From Paracoccus zeaxanthinifaciens ATCC 21588 (GTDB lineage Bacteria > Pseudomonadota > Alphaproteobacteria > Rhodobacterales > Rhodobacteraceae), in the NCBI RefSeq assembly GCF_000420145.1, contig NZ_ATUJ01000002.1:186001-250000 (forward strand): a stretch of 64,000 nucleotides of DNA. Reading direction: 5' to 3'. The notes beneath the pieces were generated by a model. It saw nothing but the letters and a program-made list of their open reading frames with translations, was not told the origin of the DNA and searched no databases. The first letter of the stretch is position 1, and every line of letters starts with the position of its first letter. Position numbers and translations under genes: made by a program. Shown here in pieces: positions 1-9,103 of the stretch.

Positions 1-1202
1 GTCATCTCGCGATAGTCGATCTCGTAGATCGAGGACAGGAAGCGGCCCGACTGTTCGACCGCGCGGGTCAGTTCGATCGGGTGCTGCGCCATCCGGTCGC
101 CGAAGACCTGCCCGAAGGCGTTCAGCATCGCCTGGTGCAGTTCGTTCGACGGCTCGTAGCGGGTCATGAGGAAGCGGACATCGGTGAACTGCTTGGGCAG
201 CGTGATCTTCCCCGTGGGGAAGGATTCGAAACCGTGCGACAGATCCTCAAGCGCCTCGGACAGCTGGCCGATGAAGCTGGTCGTCGAGTCGTACTCCCAG
301 TAACCTGGCCCCGACGGGATATAGAGCATGTCGGCTGCGAAGACCGCGTTCATCGACTGGTAGCCGATCGCAGGCGGGCAATCGAACAGGATCAGGTCGT
401 AGGCGTCGTCCGGCAGCCCGTCGAGGAAGCGCGACACCGCGCCGAAGAAGGTCCATTCCGGGTTGAGGTGCCGATACTGGGCGCTTGCGAACTCGACGAA
501 GGCGGCGTTGGCGCAGCTGGGAACGATGTCGATCGTCGGCCAAGCCGTCTGCTTGATGAAATCGGCAGGCCGCAACGACCCCAGGCCCATGTCCCGGATC
601 GAGGAGGGCAACTTGCGTTGGGGCAGGGCGGTCCCGCTCTCGGCGCCCTGCGCGGCGGCGTTCATGCGGTCGGTCTCGCGCTCGAGGTCGCGGGCCATGA
701 TGCCCCAGACGGTGTGATCCTCGCCCACATCCGACAGGCCCATGCTGTGGGACAGGGTCGCCTGCGGGTCGAAGTCGACCACCAGAACGCGATAGCCGTC
801 CAGCGCCGCGGCATGGGCGAAATGCAGCGCCACCGTCGACTTGCCCGCGCCGCCCTTGAAGTTCGCGATCGCCGCGCGGAAGGCGCGCTTGCCCTCGGGG
901 CGGGGGGGCATCAGGGACTTGCGGTTGATGCGGATGCGACGGCGCAACTCGTTGACCTCGTCGAGGCTGAACCAGCGCTGGCGGCCATCCTCCTCGACTT
1001 CCCCGAGGGGAAGGTTCGGATCCGCCGCCAGCTTGCCGCGGAAGGTCGACTGGTTGATCCGAAAGATCAGCTCGGACACCTCCCAGCTGGAGAAGCGGCG
1101 CAGCGTCTTCTCGTTCGAGGGACTGAAGGTCTGCCTGCGGATCCAGCCCTGCATCTTGAGCGACTGCGCCTGCAGTCTTGCGAGGTCTTCGTGCGTGTAC
1201 AT
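1..1202 (-). CDS. parA: ParA/RepA-type plasmid partition ATPase (3' end cut by window)
   Basis: About 400 residues are visible, from ATG at 1202 to the window edge, with no stop. The N-terminal ~120 residues look like the DNA-binding extension found in plasmid ParA/RepA proteins. A deviant Walker A, FKGGAGKST, follows, then VVDFDPQATLS, and later DLILFDCPPAIG as the Walker B-like segment. This set is typical of type Ia ParA ATPases, which move replicons by binding DNA non-specifically and interacting with ParB. Relatives run to roughly 400-450 residues, so only the C-terminus is missing. The partner parB would be expected just outside the window. It is divergent from the replication initiator, a common layout on Rhodobacterales plasmids. 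Confidence 0.9.
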   Translation of the reverse strand, partial: MYTHEDLARLQAQSLKMQGWIRRQTFSPSNEKTLRRFSSWEVSELIFRINQSTFRGKLAADPNLPLGEVEEDGRQRWFSLDEVNELRRRIRINRKSLMPPRPEGKRAFRAAIANFKGGAGKSTVALHFAHAAALDGYRVLVVDFDPQATLSHSMGLSDVGEDHTVWGIMARDLERETDRMNAAAQGAESGTALPQRKLPSSIRDMGLGSLRPADFIKQTAWPTIDIVPSCANAAFVEFASAQYRHLNPEWTFFGAVSRFLDGLPDDAYDLILFDCPPAIGYQSMNAVFAADMLYIPSGPGYWEYDSTTSFIGQLSEALEDLSHGFESFPTGKITLPKQFTDVRFLMTRYEPSNELHQAMLNAFGQVFGDRMAQHPIELTRAVEQSGRFLSSIYEIDYREM

Positions 1203-1630
1203 GATTTGCCTGTATTCTTAGGACGCAGATTATCGGTGCCTTCGCTTTTACGCCGGATTTGCGTTTTTGGCAAAAGGGAAGTTTAATCTGCGGGCGCTTC
1301 TTTCACGGCAGCGCAAACCCCTGCCACGGCTGCACGAATCGGTGCTGCGGCAATGCATCGGGCCATAAAACGGGACAAGGGTCGGGACATCACACCGCAA
1401 TAGGGGACATGGCAGGTCTTATAGGGGACGCCCAAGGTGACCCCCTATACCATATGATACCTATTCTTGATCCTTGATACGGGATGAATACCGTGCGTTG
1501 CATCACGCTCTCTTGACAGAATCACGAAACAGGACGCTAATGCCTGCCATGAGGCGAAAGACGTTTGCGGGACGCCAAGATCCCCGACGTCCAGAGGGCA
1601 AGGCCGGGCAAACCGGCAGCAGGAGCGGCG
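1203..1630. other. Origin-like spacer between parA and rep
   Basis: No convincing gene lies in these 428 bases. They hold several GGGAC-containing boxes (1371-1376, 1383-1388, 1403-1408, 1424-1429). Two are longer direct copies of ATAGGGGAC, at 1400-1408 and 1421-1429, 21 bases apart, roughly two helical turns. A reversed related box, CCCCCTAT, is at 1441-1448. An AT-richer stretch follows at about 1448-1480. Divergent promoters and iteron-type or partition sites are expected here. That this is the origin is inferred from position next to rep and from the repeat spacing. Confidence 0.5.
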
Positions 1631-2323
1631 ATGCAGGTGATCAGGCCCGTCGGCCGGGAATCGGCGGCGAAGAAATACGACATCCTGTCGGCCCTGACGG
1701 CACATGGTCTGTCGCAGGACCAGAACCGACAGCGGCTGGTGATGCGCCTCGTGGCGTTGATCACGACCAGGTACAACTGGCAGCGCAACGAGCTTGCGGT
1801 GGGCCAGCGCGAGATCGCGCGGCTCTGGTGCGTCGATGAACGCACGGTCAAGCGCGAGATGGCGAAGCTGCGCGATCTCGGCTGGATCACGGTCAAGCGC
1901 CAGGGCGCACGGGGGCGGGTCTCGGTTCTGGGGATCGACCTCGAACGCATCCTTCTGGACACTCGCCCGGCCTGGTCGAATATCGGCGAGGATTACGTCG
2001 CCCGCATGTCCGAGCGAACGCAAATCCCCGAACCCACGGCCAATGTCGTTCCGTTCCGCCGCGACGTTCCGGGCCCGCAGGGGCAGGGCGAATGGCCGCG
2101 GATCTTCGCGCTTCTGGCGCAGGAGGATCAGGCCCTGGCCGATATCTGGCTGGCCCCTCTGACCGAGATCGGGCGCGACGATGCGGGGCGCCTTGTCGTC
2201 TCGGCCCCCTCTCGTTTCCACGCAAGTTATCTGCGCACGCATCTGTCGGTCAGGCTGCAGACCGCCGCGCGGCGGGTCGATCCAAGCCTTGTGGGCGTGG
2301 TGATCGAGGTGGGGCAGGGGTGA
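1631..2323 (+). CDS. DnaA-like plasmid replication initiator
   Basis: A 230-residue protein starting MQVIRPVGRE. ATG 1631 is chosen because CAGGAG lies just upstream; an in-frame TTG at 1565 has no such site. The N-terminal two thirds carry a helix-turn-helix-like stretch (VGQREIARLWCVDERTVKRE) followed by a wing-like KRQGARGRVSVLG. The C-terminal ~75 residues, beginning WPRIFALL and containing LAPLTEI and SAPSRFHASYLRTHL, resemble the N-terminal domain of chromosomal DnaA. That combination defines the 'DnaA-like' plasmid replicases of Rhodobacterales. It should bind the adjacent spacer and recruit the replication machinery. Its stop codon overlaps the first ATGTTCAAC box of the next regulatory region. 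Confidence 0.8.
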   Translation: MQVIRPVGRESAAKKYDILSALTAHGLSQDQNRQRLVMRLVALITTRYNWQRNELAVGQREIARLWCVDERTVKREMAKLRDLGWITVKRQGARGRVSVLGIDLERILLDTRPAWSNIGEDYVARMSERTQIPEPTANVVPFRRDVPGPQGQGEWPRIFALLAQEDQALADIWLAPLTEIGRDDAGRLVVSAPSRFHASYLRTHLSVRLQTAARRVDPSLVGVVIEVGQG

Positions 2324-2388
2324 TGTTCAACAATCTTGTCATTCGTTGAACATCACCGTATTCAACAGTTGCAAGGATTGTTGAACAT
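2323..2388. promoter_or_regulatory. Cluster of ATGTTCAAC boxes, candidate operator
   Basis: ATGTTCAACAATC at 2323-2335 is perfectly repeated in inverted orientation as GATTGTTGAACAT at 2376-2388. Between them lie another inverted box, GTTGAACAT (2345-2353), and a degenerate forward box, GTATTCAAC (2358-2366). The last box runs into the ATG at 2387 of the nucleotidyltransferase gene. Four half-sites in 66 bases before a start codon suggest an autoregulatory operator, or a handcuffing site used by the neighbouring initiator. The function is inferred. Confidence 0.55.
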
Positions 2389-3400
2389 GACGCTGAAACC
2401 CCATTCCGCCATCGCTCATGCGGCCTATCACGACCTTTTGCGTTCCCTGCGCGAAGAGGCGGTCGGCGATCTGCGTGGCACGCCCACACGGGTCGAGCGG
2501 AACGGGCGCGGCTACTGGTATGACAGCTTTCGCGTGGGCGCCGAGGTCCGCAAGCGCTATCTGGGCGAGGACGATCCCCAGATGACCGCCCGGATGCAGG
2601 CCGCCCGCGAGGCGCGCGAACCGGCCGAGGCACGGCGTCGTGCGCGGGCGCGGCTGGTCAGGCTGCTGCGGGCCGAGGGGTTCCTGGGCCTCGATCCCAC
2701 GACCGGCAGCCTGATGGCCGCGTTGGCCGGGGCAGGGGTGTTCCGGCTGGGCGGCACGGTCGTCGGCACCCACGCCTTCCGCCTGTACGAGGGCGAATTG
2801 AACCTGGCCCTGTCGCTGGAACAGACCGCGCAGACCGACGATATCGACATCGCCAGCTTCGAACGCCTGTCCCTTGCGCTGGAGGATGCGGCAGCACCCC
2901 CCGTGCAGGAGGTGCTGCGCGATTTCGACTTCGCCCCCGTTCCCAGCCTGGAGCCGGGGCGCACATGGCGCTGGCGGCAGACGCAGGGGCAGGCCTTGGT
3001 CGAGTTCCTGACCCCCGCCTTCGGCGAGGAGGGGCTGCGCGATCTGCCCGCCCTGGGCGTGCAGGCGCAGGCACTGCGGCACCTGAACTGGCTGATCGCG
3101 GAACCGATCCCGGCGGCGATCCCCTATCGCAGCGGCGTGCTGGTGCAGATCCCGCGCCCCGAGCGTTTCGCCATCCACAAGCTGATCGTCTCGGAACGGC
3201 GCCAGGGGCAGGCGCGACTGAAGGCCGCCAAGGACCGCGCGCAGGCCGAATGGCTGATCGAGGCGCTGGCCCGCGACCGCCCCGACGACCTGCTGGATGC
3301 GCTGGAGGATGCGCGAGAGCAGGGCCCGCGCTGGCGCGAACGCATCGCGGCCAGCCTGGAACGGATGCCGGAAACGGCGGCGGTGCTGGGCGCGCTCTAG
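2387..3400 (+). CDS. GSU2403-family nucleotidyltransferase-fold protein
   Basis: A 337-residue protein. ATG 2387 is preferred to an upstream in-frame TTG at 2336 because AAGG lies 10 bases before it. The central part, VVGTHAFRLYEG followed by TDDIDIASF, matches the nucleotidyltransferase fold of the GSU2403/NTP_transf_8 family, where the D-x-D of DDIDIA would bind metal. The N-terminus has an R/K-rich segment around RVGAEVRKRYLGEDD that is typical of the family. The substrate is unknown. Related folds occur in antitoxin/abortive-infection pairs, but no partner gene is visible here. Its TAG stop and the stop of glpR on the other strand share the palindrome CTAG, so the two genes end head to head. 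Confidence 0.7.
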   Translation: MTLKPHSAIAHAAYHDLLRSLREEAVGDLRGTPTRVERNGRGYWYDSFRVGAEVRKRYLGEDDPQMTARMQAAREAREPAEARRRARARLVRLLRAEGFLGLDPTTGSLMAALAGAGVFRLGGTVVGTHAFRLYEGELNLALSLEQTAQTDDIDIASFERLSLALEDAAAPPVQEVLRDFDFAPVPSLEPGRTWRWRQTQGQALVEFLTPAFGEEGLRDLPALGVQAQALRHLNWLIAEPIPAAIPYRSGVLVQIPRPERFAIHKLIVSERRQGQARLKAAKDRAQAEWLIEALARDRPDDLLDALEDAREQGPRWRERIAASLERMPETAAVLGAL

Positions 3401-4155
3401 GCGACGGTCACCTCGGTGCCCCAATCGGCGCAGGCCTGCGCCAGCGGGCGGGGCAGGGGCCTGTCGGTGAAGAAGCGGTCGAGCTCGGACAGGGACGCGA
3501 TGCGGGCGGGCGCGCTGCGCGACAGCTTGGAATGGTCGGCCACCAGGAAGGTGCGGCGCGACTGGCGCAGGACGGTCTGGCTGACGCCCACCTCCTGGAT
3601 GTCGAAATCCAGCATGTCGCCATCGGGGTCCAGCGCCGAGCAGCCGATCACGGCTAGGTCGAACTTGAACTTGCGGATGGTGTCCGCGGCCAGGTTGCCC
3701 ACCAGTCCGCCATCGGCGCGGCGCAGGCTGCCGCCCGTCACGATCACCTCGCAATCGGGGTTCTGGGCCAGAATGTTCGCGACGTTGATGTTGTTCGTGA
3801 CGACCAGCAGGTTGCGATGGCCCAGCAGCTCGCGGGCGACGGCCTCGGTGCTGGTCCCGATATTGAGGAACAGCGAGATGTTCTCGGGGACCTCGGCGGC
3901 GCAGGCGCGCGCGATGGCGGTCTTGGCATCCTCGTGCAGCGAGCGGCGTTCCTCGTAGCCGATATTGGCCACCCCCGAGGGCAGGATCGCGCCGCCATGC
4001 ACCCGTTCCAGCCGCCCGGCCTCGGCCATGTCGGTCAGGTCGCGACGGATCGTCTGCAGCGTGACGCCGAAATGCTGGGCCAGCCCCTCGACGGTGACCT
4101 TGCCGTCGCGGCGGGCGATCTCGAGGATCTCGGGCTGGCGGAAGGATTGCGACAT
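3397..4155 (-). CDS. glpR: DeoR-family glycerol-3-phosphate regulon repressor GlpR
   Basis: 252 residues, the same length as E. coli GlpR. ATG 4155 (MSQSFRQPEILEIAR) has GGGGAC upstream; a longer in-frame start at 4209 lacks support. The N-terminal helix-turn-helix (VEGLAQHFGVTLQTIRRDL, about residues 21-39) is the DeoR signature, and a DeoR-C sugar-phosphate sensor domain follows, with NIGTSTEAVA and VTNNINVA. It is divergent from glpD, the normal place for a repressor relieved by glycerol-3-phosphate. Ligand and target are inferred from family and context. Confidence 0.92.
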   Translation of the reverse strand: MSQSFRQPEILEIARRDGKVTVEGLAQHFGVTLQTIRRDLTDMAEAGRLERVHGGAILPSGVANIGYEERRSLHEDAKTAIARACAAEVPENISLFLNIGTSTEAVARELLGHRNLLVVTNNINVANILAQNPDCEVIVTGGSLRRADGGLVGNLAADTIRKFKFDLAVIGCSALDPDGDMLDFDIQEVGVSQTVLRQSRRTFLVADHSKLSRSAPARIASLSELDRFFTDRPLPRPLAQACADWGTEVTVA

Positions 4156-4210
4156 GTTGCGTCCCCGTGGCTGCTCCGAATCTGTCGCACGCGATTCGTC
4201 GCAAGGCAAG

Positions 4211-4341
4211 ATGTTCGCTTTCGCGCGGTTTTCGGCAGGGCAGGGTGGATCGGCATGCGCGAACCTGCGCGAAACGCGTCAGACGGGCTGACCCAGCCAG
4301 CCTACGGCGCTGGAATCGTGACGTTTCTGCAAAGCGAACAT
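4211..4341. promoter_or_regulatory. Divergent glpR/glpD control region with paired GlpR-type half-sites
   Basis: ATGTTCGCTTT at 4211-4221 and its exact reverse complement AAAGCGAACAT at 4331-4341 flank the divergent start region. The core ATGTTCG equals the half-site of the E. coli GlpR operator consensus. They sit 56 bases before the glpR ATG and 76 bases before the glpD ATG, so a repressor bound at both could control both directions. Binding itself is inferred. Confidence 0.6.
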
Positions 4342-4416
4342 GAAGGAAAATAAAACCGTTTCCTTTTTGCGCGAAATCCGCCAGTGTTGGCACAATACTT
4401 CAAGACGAGGTGGCAC

Positions 4417-6006
4417 ATGTCCACGCCCAGCACGGCACCCGACGACCTGTTCATCATCGGCGGCGGCATCAACGGATGCGGCATCGCGCGCGACGCGGTG
4501 GGCCGTGGCCTGAGCGTGACCCTGGCCGAGATGGGCGACCTGGCGCAGGCGACGTCCTCGGCATCGACCAAGCTGTTCCACGGGGGGCTGCGGTACCTCG
4601 AATATTTCGAGTTCCGCCTGGTCCGCGAAGCCCTGATCGAGCGCGAGACCCTGCTGCGCGCCATGCCCCATATCAGCTGGCCCATGCGCTTCGTGCTGCC
4701 CTTCCATCCCGACATGCGCTTCGAGAACGACACGCCCACCTCGAAGCTGATGGGGATGGTCATGCCCTGGATGAAGGGGCGGCGCCCGTCCTGGCTGATC
4801 CGGCTGGGCCTGTTCATGTACGACAACCTTGGCGGCCGGAAGATCCTGCCCGGAACGCGGACCCTGTCGCTGGACGGGACGCCCGAAGGCGCGCCGCTGC
4901 AGGACCGCTTCCACCACGCCTATGAATACAGCGACTGCTGGATCGAGGATGCGCGGCTGGTCGTCCTGAACGCCCGCGACGCCGAGGCCCGCGGCGCGCG
5001 CATCATGACCCGCACCCGCGTCACCGGCGCCGAACAGCGCGACGGGCTGTGGCACGTCACCGTCGAGGATGCGGACGGCACGACCCGCACCCATGTCGCG
5101 AAGATGCTGGTCAATGCGGGCGGCCCCTGGGTCGGCGACATCATCCAGGGCAAGCTGCGTCTGAACTCGACCGAAGGCGTGCGGCTGGTGCGCGGCTCGC
5201 ATATCGTGACGAAGCGTCTTTTCGATCACGACAAGTGCTATTTCTTCCAGGGGACCGACGGGCGGATCATCTTCGCCATCCCGTACGAGACCGATTTCAC
5301 CCTGATCGGCACGACCGACAAGGAACATACGGATGCGGGGCAGAAGCCCGAATGCACGCCCGAGGAACGCGACTATCTTCTGAACTTCGCGAACCAGTAT
5401 TTCCGCCAGGAACTGACGACCGATGACGTGGTCTGGAGCTATAGCGGCGTACGCCCCCTCTATGACGACGGCGCCAAGAGCGCGACTGCGGCCACGCGCG
5501 ATTACGTGCTGACCGTGGATCAGAGCGCGGGCGCGCCGGTGCTGAACGTCTTCGGCGGCAAGATCACCACCTATCGCCGGCTGGCGGAATCCGCGCTGGA
5601 GAAGATCGGCCAGCATCTGAGCCTGTCCAAGGGCGAATGGACCGCGGGCGTCCCGCTGCCCGGCGGCGATTTTCCGGTGGACGGGGTCGAGACGCTGATC
5701 GCGGACCTGCGCGCGGCCCATCCCTTCCTGTCGGACCGGTGGGCCCGCCGTCTGGTCCGCGCATACGGCACCGAGGCCGCTGCGGTCACGGGATCGGCCA
5801 AGGACGCCGCGGACATGGGCATCGCCTTCGGTGCGGACTTGACCGAGGCCGAGGTGATCTGGCTGATGGATCATGAATACGCCGCCCGCGCCGAGGACGT
5901 GGTCTGGCGTCGCAGCAAGCTGGGCCTGCGCATGGAGGATGCGCAGATCGCGGCCCTGGACGAATGGATGCTGGCCCGTGCGGGCCGAATGGGGGGTGCG
6001 GCCTAG
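4417..6006 (+). CDS. glpD: Aerobic glycerol-3-phosphate dehydrogenase
   Basis: 529 residues. ATG 4417 (MSTPSTAPDD) follows GAGGTGG at the right distance; a GTG at 4384 is possible but poorly placed. The N-terminal FAD motif LFIIGGGINGCGIARDAVGRG is followed by ATSSASTKLFHGGLRYLE, the classic GlpD segment, and by the conserved GVRPLYDD and NVFGGKITTYRRLAE blocks. It oxidises glycerol-3-phosphate to dihydroxyacetone phosphate on the inner face of the membrane, passing electrons to quinone. It leads a long same-strand operon with its transporter and kinase. Confidence 0.97.
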   Translation: MSTPSTAPDDLFIIGGGINGCGIARDAVGRGLSVTLAEMGDLAQATSSASTKLFHGGLRYLEYFEFRLVREALIERETLLRAMPHISWPMRFVLPFHPDMRFENDTPTSKLMGMVMPWMKGRRPSWLIRLGLFMYDNLGGRKILPGTRTLSLDGTPEGAPLQDRFHHAYEYSDCWIEDARLVVLNARDAEARGARIMTRTRVTGAEQRDGLWHVTVEDADGTTRTHVAKMLVNAGGPWVGDIIQGKLRLNSTEGVRLVRGSHIVTKRLFDHDKCYFFQGTDGRIIFAIPYETDFTLIGTTDKEHTDAGQKPECTPEERDYLLNFANQYFRQELTTDDVVWSYSGVRPLYDDGAKSATAATRDYVLTVDQSAGAPVLNVFGGKITTYRRLAESALEKIGQHLSLSKGEWTAGVPLPGGDFPVDGVETLIADLRAAHPFLSDRWARRLVRAYGTEAAAVTGSAKDAADMGIAFGADLTEAEVIWLMDHEYAARAEDVVWRRSKLGLRMEDAQIAALDEWMLARAGRMGGAA

Positions 6007-6042
6007 GTCTCACACCCGTCCCTGGGGAGGGGGATGGACAAG

Positions 6043-7125
6043 ATGACATTGGAACTGCGGGGCGCTGCGAAGTCGGTCGAGGGTCAGGTGCATATCCACC
6101 CGACCGACCTGCGCCTGGAAAAGGGCACGATGAACGTGCTGCTGGGGCCGACGCTGTCGGGCAAGACGTCGCTGATGCGGCTGATGGCGGGGCTGGACCG
6201 CCCGACCGAGGGGCGCATCTTCTGGGAAGGCCAGGACGTCACCGGCATGCGCGTGCAGGACCGCAAGGTCGCGATGGTCTATCAGCAGTTCGTCAACTAT
6301 CCGGCGATGACGGTCTTCGACAACATCGCATCGCCCCTGCGACTGCTGGGCGTGCCGCGCCCCGAGATCGAGCGCCGCGTCCACGAGGCCGCCGAGATGA
6401 TGCGCCTGACGCCGATGCTGGAACGCAAGCCGCTGGAACTGTCGGGCGGGCAGCAGCAGCGCTGCGCCCTTGCGCGCGCGCTGGTCAAGGATGCGGGCCT
6501 CGTGCTGCTGGACGAGCCGCTGGCCAATCTGGATTACAAGCTGCGCGAGGAATTGCGGGTCGAGATCCCGCGCATCTTCGAGGCATCCGGCGCGATCTTC
6601 GTCTATGCCACGACCGAACCCGAAGAGGCGCTTCTGCTGGGCGGCAACACCGCCACCCTGTGGGAGGGGCGCGTCACGCAGTTCGGCCCGACCGCAGGCG
6701 TCTATCGCCGTCCGGTCGATGCGACGACGGCGCGGGTCTTCTCGGACCCGCCGATGAATTTCCTGGACGTGACGGTCGCGAACGGACGGGCCAGCGCCGA
6801 TGGTGCCCCGCTGGAGGGCGCGCCCTTCGCGGGCCTTGCCGATGGCCGCTATCGCGCGGGGTTCCGCCCCAACCACCTGATGATCGCCGATCCCGGCACC
6901 CGCGCCCTGCGCTTCGAAGCCAGCCTGGGCGTGACCGAGCTGACGGGGTCCGAGACCTTCGTGCACCTGGATCGCGGGCAGGAACGGTGGGTCGGGCTGG
7001 TCCACGGCGTCCACGACCTGCCGATCGGGCAGGTCATGCCGGTCTGGCTGGAGCCGCGCCACGTCTATGTCTTCGGCGAAGACGGCGCGCTGGTCACGCC
7101 CGCCGCCTATGCCGACGCAGCCTGA
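6043..7125 (+). CDS. glpS: Glycerol ABC transporter ATP-binding protein GlpS
   Basis: About 360 residues. Two starts are possible: ATG 6034 lies only one base after GGAGGGGG, while ATG 6043 (MTLELRGAAK) has proper spacing and is used here. Walker A is degenerate but functional-looking (GPTLSGKTS), with the signature LSGGQQQR and Walker B VLLDEPLANLD. In the expected H-loop, YATTEPEEAL has glutamate-proline where histidine-aspartate usually sits, so this half-site may be weak. It belongs with GlpT as a heterodimeric ATPase pair, as described for the Rhizobium leguminosarum glycerol importer. Confidence 0.9.
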   Translation: MTLELRGAAKSVEGQVHIHPTDLRLEKGTMNVLLGPTLSGKTSLMRLMAGLDRPTEGRIFWEGQDVTGMRVQDRKVAMVYQQFVNYPAMTVFDNIASPLRLLGVPRPEIERRVHEAAEMMRLTPMLERKPLELSGGQQQRCALARALVKDAGLVLLDEPLANLDYKLREELRVEIPRIFEASGAIFVYATTEPEEALLLGGNTATLWEGRVTQFGPTAGVYRRPVDATTARVFSDPPMNFLDVTVANGRASADGAPLEGAPFAGLADGRYRAGFRPNHLMIADPGTRALRFEASLGVTELTGSETFVHLDRGQERWVGLVHGVHDLPIGQVMPVWLEPRHVYVFGEDGALVTPAAYADAA

Positions 7126-7137
7126 GGGAGGGGACCG

Positions 7138-8208
7138 ATGGCACAGATCACGCTGGACAACCTGGCGCATTCCTATCTGGCGGACCCGAAGGGCCCCGAT
7201 GATTTCGCGCTGAAGGAACTGAACCACGTCTGGGAGGACGGCGCCGCCTATGCGCTGCTGGGCAGTTCGGGCTGCGGGAAATCGACGCTGCTGAACATCA
7301 TCTCGGGGCTGCTGCGCCCGTCGCAGGGGCGCATCCTGTTCGACGGGCAGGACATGACCGATGCGCCGACGGCGGAACGCAACATCGCGCAGGTGTTCCA
7401 GTTCCCGGTCGTCTACGACACGATGTCCGTGCGCGAGAACCTGGCATTCCCGCTGCGCAACCGCGGCCGCCCCGAAGCCTATGTGGCCGAACGCGTGGCC
7501 GAGATCGCGGCGATGATCGGGATGGAGCACATGCTGGACCGCAAGGCGCGCGGGCTGACGGCGGATGCCAAGCAGAAGATCAGCCTTGGGCGCGGCATGG
7601 TCCGCAAGGACGTGAACGCGCTTCTGTTCGATGAACCCCTGACCGTCATCGACCCGCACATGAAATGGGAGCTGCGCACCCAGCTGAAGAAGCTGCATCA
7701 CGATTTCGGCCACACGATGATCTATGTCACCCATGACCAGACCGAGGCGCTGACCTTCGCCGACAAGGTGGTGGTGATGTATGACGGCCGCGTCGTGCAG
7801 ATCGGAACCCCCGACGAGCTGTTCGAGCGGCCCGAGCATACCTTCGTCGGATATTTCATCGGCTCGCCCGGGATGAACCTTCTGCCCGCCGAGGTCGCGG
7901 GCGCCGAGGCGCGCATCCCCGGCGGCACCGTTCCGCTGGCGGGCCATTACGGCACGCCGCAGGGTCGCCTGCAGCTGGGCATCCGCCCCGAGCATCTGCG
8001 CCTGAGCGATGCGGACGGCCTGCCCGTCACGATCCGCCGGATCGAGGATGTGGGCCGCCACCGCATCGTGCGCGCCGATCTTGCGGGCCACGAGCTGAAC
8101 ATCATCGCCCCCGAGGATCAGCCCCTGGGAGAGGGCATGAACCGGGTCGTCGTCGATCCCGCCAAGGTCAGCATCTATGCCGACGACTGGCGCGTGACCG
8201 CGGCCTGA
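7138..8208 (+). CDS. glpT: Glycerol ABC transporter ATP-binding protein GlpT
   Basis: 356 residues starting MAQITLDN, with GGAGGGGACC just upstream. Walker A GSSGCGKST is canonical and Walker B is LLFDEPLTVID with an intact H-loop YVTHDQTEA. The ABC signature position reads LTADAKQKISLGR, not LSGGQ. Its partner GlpS has a perfect signature but a degenerate Walker A and H-loop, so the two probably combine into one canonical and one degenerate ATP site. A TOBE-like C-terminal domain (residues ~250-350) matches carbohydrate ABC ATPases. Confidence 0.9.
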   Translation: MAQITLDNLAHSYLADPKGPDDFALKELNHVWEDGAAYALLGSSGCGKSTLLNIISGLLRPSQGRILFDGQDMTDAPTAERNIAQVFQFPVVYDTMSVRENLAFPLRNRGRPEAYVAERVAEIAAMIGMEHMLDRKARGLTADAKQKISLGRGMVRKDVNALLFDEPLTVIDPHMKWELRTQLKKLHHDFGHTMIYVTHDQTEALTFADKVVVMYDGRVVQIGTPDELFERPEHTFVGYFIGSPGMNLLPAEVAGAEARIPGGTVPLAGHYGTPQGRLQLGIRPEHLRLSDADGLPVTIRRIEDVGRHRIVRADLAGHELNIIAPEDQPLGEGMNRVVVDPAKVSIYADDWRVTAA

Positions 8209-8230
8209 GCGCAGGGGAGGGAGGAGAGAC

Positions 8231-9100
<870 letters not shown>

Positions 9101-9103
9101 GCC

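Noticed and set aside
1259-1276. TTGCG...CAAAAG near-palindrome as a parS site
   Set aside because: The arms match poorly and there is no second copy in the window; not enough to call a partition site.
81-1286. Long open frame on the plus strand opposite parA
   Set aside because: It is the antisense of the ParA-type ATPase, which has clear Walker motifs. High GC content makes opposite frames open by chance; the plus-strand product is Arg/Gly/Val-rich with no motif.
2339-4393. 684-codon minus-strand frame covering the nucleotidyltransferase and glpR
   Set aside because: Its reading frame is offset from GlpR and antisense to the nucleotidyltransferase; both real genes have recognisable domains and ribosome-binding sites.
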